64,000 nt of DNA from Sphingomonas oryzagri. Its GTDB lineage: Bacteria > Pseudomonadota > Alphaproteobacteria > Sphingomonadales > Sphingomonadaceae. The position numbers and the translations under genes were made by a program. The notes under the pieces are model-generated. The model did not search any database. It was not told the origin of the DNA and saw only the letters and a list, made by a program, of their open reading frames with translations. This document shows, one piece after another, positions 56,896 through 64,000 of this stretch. The DNA is taken from the NCBI RefSeq assembly GCF_029906645.1, contig NZ_JARYGZ010000001.1:1359208-1423207 (forward strand), read 5' to 3'. The first letter of the stretch is position 1. Each line of letters starts with the position of its first letter.

Positions 56896-57050
56896 GGCGA
56901 AGCCAAGCTCCATGTTTTTAAGGTTGGAAATTGCGCGCCCCTCTAGGCGTGCGCGCGTCCGGAGGCAAGGCCCCCTCCCCGCGCCGCGCCGCGCTTCCGC
57001 CACAATCATCGCCGAGCTTGGGCAGATCATCGCTTCGATGCGGGGTGCCC

Positions 57051-57362
57051 ATGCCCGGTTTCGCGCTGCTCATCCTCCAGGCGGCCTCCACCGTCACCAC
57101 GCCCACCCCCGACGAACGCCTGCTCCATCCCGTTCCGCCCCGCCATTGCGAGGGATCGTCCGGAGAGATCATGGTCTGTGCGAAAGATCAGGAGGCATAC
57201 CGCCTTCACGGCAGCGGCCCGCAGATCGAGCCGACGGTGCCGACGAAGGCCGAATGGCGGCTGTTCGGCGATACCAGGATGAACGTACATGCCGAACAGC
57301 GCGCACTCCCCGGCGTCGGCAGCGCGCCCGCCGCGATGGTGACCGTCACCGTCCCCTTCTAG
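57051..57362 (+). CDS. small exported protein of unknown function
   Basis: A 103-residue protein from the ATG at 57051. A short N-terminal hydrophobic stretch ([16 protein letters not shown]) looks like a signal peptide, followed by [20 protein letters not shown] with two cysteines that may form a disulfide. No family recognised. Upstream frames are rich in Arg and Pro and unlikely. The Tat-type protease gene follows 69 bases later on the same strand. Confidence 0.6.
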   Translation: MPGFALLILQAASTVTTPTPDERLLHPVPPRHCEGSSGEIMVCAKDQEAYRLHGSGPQIEPTVPTKAEWRLFGDTRMNVHAEQRALPGVGSAPAAMVTVTVPF

Positions 57363-57431
57363 TCGGATCCATGCTTGCTGGCGGCGCCGCGCGTCCGTAA
57401 GGGCCGGCCGATCTCCAGGGGGATGACAGTC

Positions 57432-58610
57432 ATGTTCGATCGGCGTCAGTTCGGTGCTCTCCTGCTGGGAGGCCTCGCGGCGCCCGCCGCCTTCGCCACC
57501 AGGCGCGACGCGATCGCGACACCGCTGATCCTCGAGGACAAAAGGCTGTGGATCGCGGCCGCGATCGGTTCCGCCAAGCCGATGCTGTTCGTCGTCGATA
57601 CCGGCGCCGGCCACGATTATATCCGCCCCGAAATCGCGCAGCAGCTGCATCTGCAGGTCGCAGGCGCCGCCGTCGCGCGCGGGCTGGGCAAGGATGCCGT
57701 GCAGGGCACGATGTACGTCGCCCACAACGTGCTGCTGGGCGGCACGATGATGGAGCAGACCGTCGCCTTCGCCGGATACGAATTCGGCGGCGGCCTTCCT
57801 GACGATGCCGCCGGGCTGATGACCGCCGGCCTGTTCACCACGCGGGACAGCGACATCGATTTCGACAAGAACGAATGGCGGCTGTGGCGCGACGGCAAGC
57901 CGGATCGCGAGGGGCTGGTGGCACTCGATTCGAAGATCACCGGGCCGGGGCGCAGCGATCTCTACTCGCACCGCATGTTCGTGCAGGCGACGCTAGACGG
58001 CGCCAGCTACCGCCTGCTGGTCGATACCGGATCGCCCGGCACGCTGCTGCTCGGGCCGCGCGCCGCCGCGCGATCGGGCCTGTTCGCGGACGATCGCCCT
58101 TATGCCCCGGCGCAGACGCGGGGGTTCGGCGGCAATGCGGCGCGGCTGAGCCGGCGCGTCCGCGCGGGCCGCTTCGCGATGGGGCCGCTCACGGTCGAGC
58201 GGCCGCTGGTCACGCTGATGGATCCGCGCCAGCAATCGCACGCCGACGACGATCATGACGGCATCCTCGGCCTGCACTGGGCGAGCCTGCTCAACTGGTC
58301 GACCGACGTGCAGGCATCGCGCCTGTGGGCGGCGCGCAACACGCGGCCGGAGACGCCCGAATCCTATCTGCTGAGCGCGGTCTGGCTGGAAAAGGACGAC
58401 GACGGCCACGCCCACATCGCCGATGTCGGCGTCGGCAGCCCAGCCCATCAGGCGGGTCTGCGCGCCGGCGACACGATCGTCTCGCCTGCGGGTCTGGCCG
58501 ACGCGGCGAAGGCGCTGTCGGGCCAGCCCGGCAAGGCCGTGTCGCTCCAGGTACAGAGCGCGGGCGGAGCGCCCCGCCCGGCGAACTTCACGCTACAACC
58601 CTATCTCTAG
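57432..58610 (+). CDS. Tat-type exported retropepsin-like aspartyl protease with PDZ domain
   Basis: About 392 residues. MFDRRQFGALLLGG is a twin-arginine signal (RRxF) followed by APAAFA. Two retropepsin-like halves each carry the active aspartate: FVVDTGAGHDYI and LLVDTGSPGTLL. A PDZ domain (about 300-385, VGVGSPAHQAGLRAGDTIVS) completes it. The two aspartates in one chain suggest a single-chain pepsin-like dimer. Start 57432 has GGGGG 9 bases upstream; 57423 is an alternative. Its stop shares three bases with the holC stop. Confidence 0.82.
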   Translation: MFDRRQFGALLLGGLAAPAAFATRRDAIATPLILEDKRLWIAAAIGSAKPMLFVVDTGAGHDYIRPEIAQQLHLQVAGAAVARGLGKDAVQGTMYVAHNVLLGGTMMEQTVAFAGYEFGGGLPDDAAGLMTAGLFTTRDSDIDFDKNEWRLWRDGKPDREGLVALDSKITGPGRSDLYSHRMFVQATLDGASYRLLVDTGSPGTLLLGPRAAARSGLFADDRPYAPAQTRGFGGNAARLSRRVRAGRFAMGPLTVERPLVTLMDPRQQSHADDDHDGILGLHWASLLNWSTDVQASRLWAARNTRPETPESYLLSAVWLEKDDDGHAHIADVGVGSPAHQAGLRAGDTIVSPAGLADAAKALSGQPGKAVSLQVQSAGGAPRPANFTLQPYL

Positions 58611-59032
58611 GCGACCTTCGTCCAGCGGCCGTCTTCCTGCCGCCAGTAGCGCGGCTCGACGCCCTCGCGCCCCTTGAGGCCGCGCCACGCGGTGCGCGCC
58701 GCGTCGATCGAATTGTCGTCGAAGAAATGGAAGGCGCGGTCGAAGCCCATCGCCTCCTCGCGCCATACGCCATCGACGATCGCGACATTGCGCGCCGCGT
58801 TGGCGGGTTCGGGCGTGGCGGAGATCAGGATCGGCTGGTCGGCGCCGATCAGGCCGTGCGGCAGGAAGCTTTCGACCTGTGCGGTCCACAACCCCTCGTC
58901 GATCGCCTTCGCCTGTTCCTCGTCGCCGGTGACGACGAGAAGCCGCCCGCCCCCCGCCAGCACGCGCGTCGCGATGCTGGCGAGGACGGACGCGAGCGGA
59001 TCGCGGCCGAGCTGGTAGAAATCGACCTGCAT
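58607..59032 (-). CDS. holC: DNA polymerase III subunit chi
   Basis: A 141-residue HolC. MQVDFYQLGRDPLASVL and GRLLVVTGDEEQAKAIDEGLW then LPHGL and NVAIVDGVW follow the chi family, and FDDNSIDAARTAWRGLK is the C-terminal helix. Chi links the clamp loader to SSB. It lies 14 bases after pepA, a known pepA-holC pairing. Confidence 0.88.
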   Translation of the reverse strand: MQVDFYQLGRDPLASVLASIATRVLAGGGRLLVVTGDEEQAKAIDEGLWTAQVESFLPHGLIGADQPILISATPEPANAARNVAIVDGVWREEAMGFDRAFHFFDDNSIDAARTAWRGLKGREGVEPRYWRQEDGRWTKVA

Positions 59033-59046
59033 CGGCCGCGCCCGAA

Positions 59047-60498
59047 TCAGCCTTCGAGGTTGTCGGCCACGAACTTGTCGAGCACGCGCACGCCGAAGCC
59101 GGTCGCGCCCTTCTCGTAGGTGGAGCCGGCCTTCGCCGACCAGACCATGCCGGCGATGTCGAGATGCGCCCACTTCACGCCATCCTCGACGAAGCGCTTG
59201 ATGAACTGCGCCGCCGTAATCGAGCCGCCACCGCGCGGGCCGACATTCTTCATGTCGGCAATCGGCGAGTCGATCAGCTTGTCGTAGGCGTCGCCCAGCG
59301 GGAAGCGCCACAATTTGTCGCCCGAGGCGTCGCTCGCCTTGAGCAGCTTGTCGGCGAGGCCGTCGTCGTTCGAGAACAGGCCGCCATATTCGTTGCCGAG
59401 GCTGATGATCATCGCGCCGGTGAGCGTGGCGAGATCGACGATCGTCTTCACGCCATGGGTCTTCTGCACCCAGGTGATCGCGTCGCACAGGACGAGGCGC
59501 CCTTCGGCATCGGTGTTGATCACCTCGATCGTCTGGCCGGACATCGACGTCACGACGTCACCAGGGCGCTGGGCGTTGCCGTCGGGCATGTTCTCGACGA
59601 GGCCGCACACGCCGATGACGTGCGCCTTCGCCTTGCGCCCGGCGAGCGCCATCATCGTGCCCGCGACGGCACCGGCGCCGCCCATGTCCCACTTCATGTC
59701 CTCCATGCCGGCGGCGGGCTTGATCGAGATGCCGCCGGTATCGAACGTCACGCCCTTGCCGACGAACGCCACCGGCTCCTTGTCCGCGCCCTTCCAGCGC
59801 ATGACGAGCAGGCGGGCGGGCTTGCGCGAACCCTGCGCGACGCCGAGCAGCGCGCCCATGCCGAGTTCCGCCATCTGCTTGTCGTCCAGCACGGTGATCT
59901 CGACGCCGAGATCGGCCAGCTTCCGACAGCGCTCCACGAAGCTCTCGGGATAGATGATGTTGGCCGGCTCGGTGACCAGCTCCTTGGTGAAGGCGACACC
60001 GTCGGCCAGCGCCTTGGCGGACGTCCAGGCGGCGTCCGCGCCCTCGCCCGCGCCGACGATCACGATCTCGTCGAGCTGCGGTTTCTGGCTCGCCTTCAGC
60101 CTGGTGCGATAGACGTCGTAGCGCCAGTTGCGCATCACCGCGCCGAACGCCAGCGCGGCGGCACGGGCGCCGCTCGTCTTGTGGCCGGAGAAGTCGACGA
60201 CCAGCGTCTTTTCGGAGGTCTGCACCTTCGCGGCGAGCGCACCGCCGGCCTTTTCATAGGCCTTGTCCGAATCGCCATCGCCGAGGCCGACGAGGATCAC
60301 GCGCTCCTCACCGGTGAACAGCTCGGCGATCGCACCGGCCTCTCCCTCGAACTTCGCGGACACGGCGGCGCGCGCGACGAAGGCGGCGGCATCGCCGGAA
60401 AGCCCTGCGAGTCGAGCGGCTTCCACCTTGCCGGCGGTCAGCGGGATGGCGAGCGCGTGGGGCGCTTCCGGGCGGCGGTCTGCGAAGCGGACGTTCAT
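59047..60498 (-). CDS. pepA: leucyl aminopeptidase (M17)
   Basis: A 483-residue zinc or manganese aminopeptidase of family M17. The catalytic core is GKGVTFDTGGISIKP, MKWDMGGAGAVAG, the signature NTDAEGRLVL and the basic arginine in it. It trims N-terminal amino acids from peptides; in E. coli PepA also binds DNA at Xer sites. The ATG at 60498 is chosen; 60516 is possible. Confidence 0.95.
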   Translation of the reverse strand: MNVRFADRRPEAPHALAIPLTAGKVEAARLAGLSGDAAAFVARAAVSAKFEGEAGAIAELFTGEERVILVGLGDGDSDKAYEKAGGALAAKVQTSEKTLVVDFSGHKTSGARAAALAFGAVMRNWRYDVYRTRLKASQKPQLDEIVIVGAGEGADAAWTSAKALADGVAFTKELVTEPANIIYPESFVERCRKLADLGVEITVLDDKQMAELGMGALLGVAQGSRKPARLLVMRWKGADKEPVAFVGKGVTFDTGGISIKPAAGMEDMKWDMGGAGAVAGTMMALAGRKAKAHVIGVCGLVENMPDGNAQRPGDVVTSMSGQTIEVINTDAEGRLVLCDAITWVQKTHGVKTIVDLATLTGAMIISLGNEYGGLFSNDDGLADKLLKASDASGDKLWRFPLGDAYDKLIDSPIADMKNVGPRGGGSITAAQFIKRFVEDGVKWAHLDIAGMVWSAKAGSTYEKGATGFGVRVLDKFVADNLEG

Positions 60499-60679
60499 TG
60501 CTCTTATTGTCTCCATGGGGGCGCCTTCGGGCGCTCGTTGGGGGCATATGGCAAGCCCCGCGCGCCCGCGCCACCCCTGCATCCCGCCGCAGACCCGTTC
60601 AGGGGAGATTGCGGAGCCGGCGTTGCGGTGCGATAGGCGCTGGAAAGGCTAGGCCGTTCGGGCACTCCCTGGGGGACAA

Positions 60680-63067
60680 GTGGATTTCAGAAGCCCGAAT
60701 ATCGTGTTGAACGCCCGGCGCCTGGCAGACACGCGCCTCGCTACCGCCCTTCCGCTCGTGCTCGCCCTGACTTCGGCGCCCGCGCTGGCGCAGGGTGCGC
60801 CCGACGCCAGCATGGGCGCCGGCGGCGGCTTCGGCGCGAGCGACAACGGCCGCCCGGCATTGTCCCGCCCCTCGCCCGACCCGGCGCTGACCGTCGCGAA
60901 CGTCGACAAGCCGCTGGCCGACAACGAGGCCGCGTTCACCGCCGACCAGCTCGACTACGACACCGACAAGCATATCGTCACCGCCACCGGCGACGTCCGC
61001 ATGATCCGCCAAGGCAACCGGATGCGCGCCGACAAGGTGGTGTGGAACCGCGACACGGACGACGTCCACGCCTACGGCAATGTCGCGATCCAGAACCCGC
61101 AGGGCGACATGACGTACGCCCAGGATGCGGAATTGACCGATTCGATGAAGGACGGCGTGGCGCAGGACATGCTGCTCGTCCTCGAAAACGGCGGACGCAT
61201 GGCGGCCAAGCAGGGTGCGCGCAAGGATGGCGTCTACACGCTCAACCACGCCGCCTACACGCCCTGCGACGTGACCACTAACGCGGGCTGCCCGAAGGAG
61301 CCGATCTGGAAGATCACCGCGGCGAAGGTGGTCTACGATCCCGCCCGCCACCGCGTTTCATACCGTGACACCCGCCTGACGTTCCTGGGCCTGCCGATCT
61401 TCTGGCTGCCCGCCTTCTCGCATCCCGACGGATCGGGCGCGGGCGGCAATTCGGGCCTGCTGGTGCCGGACATCAGCTATAACAGCCGCAACGGCCTGCA
61501 GGTCGCGACGCCTTATTACATCCAGCTCGCGCCGAATCGCGATCTGACCGTCACGCCCTACGTCTTCACCGCCGTCGCGCCGATGCTCAGTGCCGAATAT
61601 CGCTCGCTCTCCGAAAAGGGCGCGTGGCGGATCCAGGCCTATGCCACCGAAAGCAGCCGCACGACGATCACCGGCGACAATGGCAAGCGCGATCCGCGCG
61701 GCTATATCGAGGCGAACGGGACGTGGCAGCTCAGCCCGACCTGGACACTGACCGGATCGATCCGCGCCGTATCCGACAAGACGTTCCTGCAGCGCTACGA
61801 CCTCAATTACGACGACACGCTGCGTTCGGTGGTGAAGGCCGAGCGGATCGACGACGACAGCTATCTCTCGATCGCCGGCTGGGCGTTCCAGACGCTGGTC
61901 CCGAAGCTGCCCGGATCGAACCTCGCGCAGGCGCGACAGGGCCAGCAACCCTTCGCGCTGCCCGCGATCGACTATCGCCGCCGGATCACCGACCCGTGGC
62001 TGAACGGCACCTTCACGCTGCAGGCCAACTCGCTCGCGCTGATCCGCACCGACGGGCAGGACACGCAGCGCGCCTTCACCAGCGCGCAGTGGGAAAAATG
62101 GCTGCTCACCGGCATGGGCCAGCTGATCACCTTCACAGCCTATGGCCGCGCCGACGTCTATCACAGCTCGGACAACGGGCTGACCCAGACGGTGATCTAC
62201 CAGGGCCAGCCCGGCTGGCAGACGCGCGGCATCGCCGCGGGCGCGATCGACGTGCGCTGGCCTTTCGCCGGCGCGGTTTGGAACGGTACGCAGCGGATCA
62301 CGCCGCGCATCCAGTTCGCCGGCAGCCCCAAGACACGCAACATGCAGATCCCCAACGAGGATTCGCGCGCCGTCGATCTGGAGGACACCAACCTCTTCTC
62401 GCTCAACCGCTTCCCCGGCTACGACCGGTGGGAGGATGGCGCGCGCGTCACCTACGGCGTCGAATATGCGCTGGACCTGCCGCGCTTCTCGCTGCGTTCG
62501 GACATCGGGCAGAGCTATCGCTTCTCCAACCGCGCCAGCATCCTGCCGCCGGGCACCGGGCTTTCCGGCCGCACCTCCGACATCGTCGGCCGCGCGACCG
62601 TGCGCTACGGCAATTTCGTGAGCCTCACCGAACGTTTCCGGCTCGACAAGAACAGCTTCGCCATCCGCCGCAACGAGATCGACGCGACGCTGGGTTCGGC
62701 CAACTCCTATCTCGAGGTCGGCTACCTCAACCTCAGCCGCAACATCGATCCGGCGATCGAGGATCTGCGCGATCACGAGGAAGTGCGGCTGGGCGCGCGG
62801 CTCGCGATCGGCAAGCGCTGGTCGCTGTTCGGATCGACGACGCTCGATCTCACCAAGAACGAGCAGACCGTCACCGCCAGCCAGAGCCAGACGCTGCAGG
62901 ATCTGGAGGACGGCTTCGATCCGGTGAAGTCGCGCGTCGGCCTCGCTTATGAGGACGACTGTTTCGAGGCGAGCGTCCAGTGGCGGCGCAACTATGCGGC
63001 GTTCGGCGACGCACGCTACGGCGACAGCTTCCAGTTCCGGCTGGCGTTCAAGAACCTCGGACGCTAA
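60680..63067 (+). CDS. lptD: LPS assembly protein LptD
   Basis: A 795-residue outer-membrane LptD that inserts lipopolysaccharide with LptE. Signal peptide about residues 1-38 (ALTSAPALAQ). An OstA/LptA-like beta-jellyroll domain (about 85-200; FTADQLDYDTDKHIVTATGD and MRADKVVWNRDTDDVHAYG) is followed by a large beta barrel ending in FQFRLAFKNLGR. The translation start is GTG with a GGGGG site. The neighbouring surA gene is the usual partner. Confidence 0.93.
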   Translation: MDFRSPNIVLNARRLADTRLATALPLVLALTSAPALAQGAPDASMGAGGGFGASDNGRPALSRPSPDPALTVANVDKPLADNEAAFTADQLDYDTDKHIVTATGDVRMIRQGNRMRADKVVWNRDTDDVHAYGNVAIQNPQGDMTYAQDAELTDSMKDGVAQDMLLVLENGGRMAAKQGARKDGVYTLNHAAYTPCDVTTNAGCPKEPIWKITAAKVVYDPARHRVSYRDTRLTFLGLPIFWLPAFSHPDGSGAGGNSGLLVPDISYNSRNGLQVATPYYIQLAPNRDLTVTPYVFTAVAPMLSAEYRSLSEKGAWRIQAYATESSRTTITGDNGKRDPRGYIEANGTWQLSPTWTLTGSIRAVSDKTFLQRYDLNYDDTLRSVVKAERIDDDSYLSIAGWAFQTLVPKLPGSNLAQARQGQQPFALPAIDYRRRITDPWLNGTFTLQANSLALIRTDGQDTQRAFTSAQWEKWLLTGMGQLITFTAYGRADVYHSSDNGLTQTVIYQGQPGWQTRGIAAGAIDVRWPFAGAVWNGTQRITPRIQFAGSPKTRNMQIPNEDSRAVDLEDTNLFSLNRFPGYDRWEDGARVTYGVEYALDLPRFSLRSDIGQSYRFSNRASILPPGTGLSGRTSDIVGRATVRYGNFVSLTERFRLDKNSFAIRRNEIDATLGSANSYLEVGYLNLSRNIDPAIEDLRDHEEVRLGARLAIGKRWSLFGSTTLDLTKNEQTVTASQSQTLQDLEDGFDPVKSRVGLAYEDDCFEASVQWRRNYAAFGDARYGDSFQFRLAFKNLGR

Positions 63068-63160
63068 AGCCTTCATTCATCGGCGCCCTGCGACAAGGGC
63101 CGATCGCGATGTGTGCTTCCGAGGGGGAAGCGCGACCTGACGGGCGGGATTGAGAACGGC

Positions 63161-64000
63161 GTGATTTCCAAGAAAGCTATGTTCAAGCCGCGCCTGGCGG
63201 CGCTTTGCCTGGCGGGCGCGATCGCCCTCATCGGCCCCGGCCACGCCTTCGCCCAGGGCGATGACGGGGCTGGCGTCACCAATCCGCTCAACCTGCCCAA
63301 TGACGTGCAGGTGTTCGGCAAGTTCGATCCGACGATCCGCAAGGCGACCGCGATCGTCAACGGCTTCATCATCACCGACACCGATGTCGATCAGCGCCTG
63401 AACCTGGTGCTTGCCGCCAACGGCCAGCAGGTCGCCGGTGAGGAGAAGGACCGCCTGCGCCTGCAGGTGCTGCGCAACCTGATCGACGAGACGCTGGAGA
63501 TCCAGGAAGCGAAGTCCAACGATGTCGACGTGCCGCAGTCGGACATCGATTCGACATTCCAGCGCGTCGCCGGCCAGTTCAAATACACGCCGGACCAGTT
63601 CGCCGCCTTCCTGAAATCGAAGGGTTCGTCCGCCGCCTCCATCAAGCGCCAGATCCAGGGCGAAATGGCCTGGCAGCGACTGCTCGATCGCAAGGTGCAG
63701 CCGTTCATCAACGTCGGCGACGACGAGGTGAAGCAGGTCATCGCCCGTCTCAACGCGGCGAAGGGCGCCAAGGAATATCATGTCGGCGAGATCTTCATCT
63801 CCTCGACCCCGGCCACGGATGCGCAGTCGCATGAGAATGCCGACAAGGTGTTCGAGCAGTTGAAGAAGGGCGGCAGCTTCGTCGCCTATGCCCGCCAATA
63901 TTCCGAAGCCTCGACCGCCGCGGTCGGCGGCGATCTCGGCTGGGTGCGCGCCGAGCAGCTTCCCGATGCCATCGCGCAGGTGCTCCCGCAGATGCAGAAC
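63161..64000 (+). CDS. surA: SurA-type periplasmic peptidyl-prolyl isomerase, N-terminal part
   Basis: The first 280 codons; the gene runs off the right edge. A signal peptide (MFKPRLAALCLAGAIALIGP) ends near GHAFAQ. The SurA N-terminal chaperone domain follows (ATAIVNGFIITDTDVDQRLN, LRLQVLRNLIDETLEIQEAK), and a parvulin domain begins at about residue 205 (YHVGEIFISSTP, GGDLGWVRAEQLP). SurA escorts outer-membrane proteins such as LptD through the periplasm. Start is GTG 63161 or ATG 63179. It starts 93 bases after lptD. Confidence 0.9.
   Translation, partial: MISKKAMFKPRLAALCLAGAIALIGPGHAFAQGDDGAGVTNPLNLPNDVQVFGKFDPTIRKATAIVNGFIITDTDVDQRLNLVLAANGQQVAGEEKDRLRLQVLRNLIDETLEIQEAKSNDVDVPQSDIDSTFQRVAGQFKYTPDQFAAFLKSKGSSAASIKRQIQGEMAWQRLLDRKVQPFINVGDDEVKQVIARLNAAKGAKEYHVGEIFISSTPATDAQSHENADKVFEQLKKGGSFVAYARQYSEASTAAVGGDLGWVRAEQLPDAIAQVLPQMQN

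Overview
The window is chromosomal DNA from a high-GC alphaproteobacterium, most likely a sphingomonad (Sphingomonas or a close relative). This rests on the alphaproteobacterial Flp/Tad pilin genes, a 'lptD-surA' pair at the right edge, an outer-membrane receptor with a carboxypeptidase-regulatory domain beside a tryptophan-halogenase-family gene, an 'IVVTG(A/S)R' peptide, and abundant GTG starts in 4-bp overlaps. Species is not resolved. No transposase, phage module or CRISPR array was found. The window opens inside an RNB-type ribonuclease gene and closes inside surA.

Layout. 0-9 kb: ribonuclease tail, TetR regulator, secreted SGNH hydrolase, two coupled DUF4139 proteins, a PAS protein, and a secreted M20 amidohydrolase coupled to an alpha/beta hydrolase. 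8.7-19.2 kb: the most distinctive region, a glycan-uptake locus with an NTF2-like protein, GPH/MFS transporter, DUF6445 protein, TonB-dependent receptor, FAD halogenase, secreted glycoamylase-family hydrolase and a LacI regulator. A GTAACCGGTTAC-type site lies before the receptor, the hydrolase and lacI, so the locus looks like one regulon. 19.3-26.4 kb: a 26-residue membrane peptide, a stand-alone receiver, a GNAT acetyltransferase, LysR, an AsnC-type regulator divergent from alanine dehydrogenase, and a zinc metalloprotease. 26.4-35.4 kb: an antitoxin-like/PAS fusion, TadE, TadG, folE, wrbA, tRNA-Arg(CCT), DUF1178, nitrilase, grxC, comF, a methyltransferase, mutT and two Flp pilins. 35.4-44.4 kb: accA, xerD, two envelope proteins, aroK-aroB, DUF423, a Kef-type antiporter, a NifU-like scaffold and cvpA. 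44.4-46.25 kb: 6S RNA and a more A+T-rich patch of small membrane proteins. 46.2-64 kb: radA, ppx, ppk1, hda and its membrane partner, purM-purN-yjbR and a membrane protein, ndk, a Tat-type aspartyl protease, holC, pepA, lptD and surA.

How the genes fit together. In the glycan locus, a secreted hydrolase would trim an extracellular glucan, the receptor would import the oligosaccharide, and the MFS protein would carry the sugar across the inner membrane under LacI control; the halogenase and DUF6445 roles are unknown. ppk1 and ppx make and degrade polyphosphate; purM, purN, ndk and folE serve nucleotide and folate metabolism; hda and holC serve replication; lptD and surA build the outer membrane. 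Genes are tightly packed, and three tail-to-tail pairs share the last bases of their stop codons. Three kinds of intergenic inverted repeat are scattered from 37 to 56 kb.
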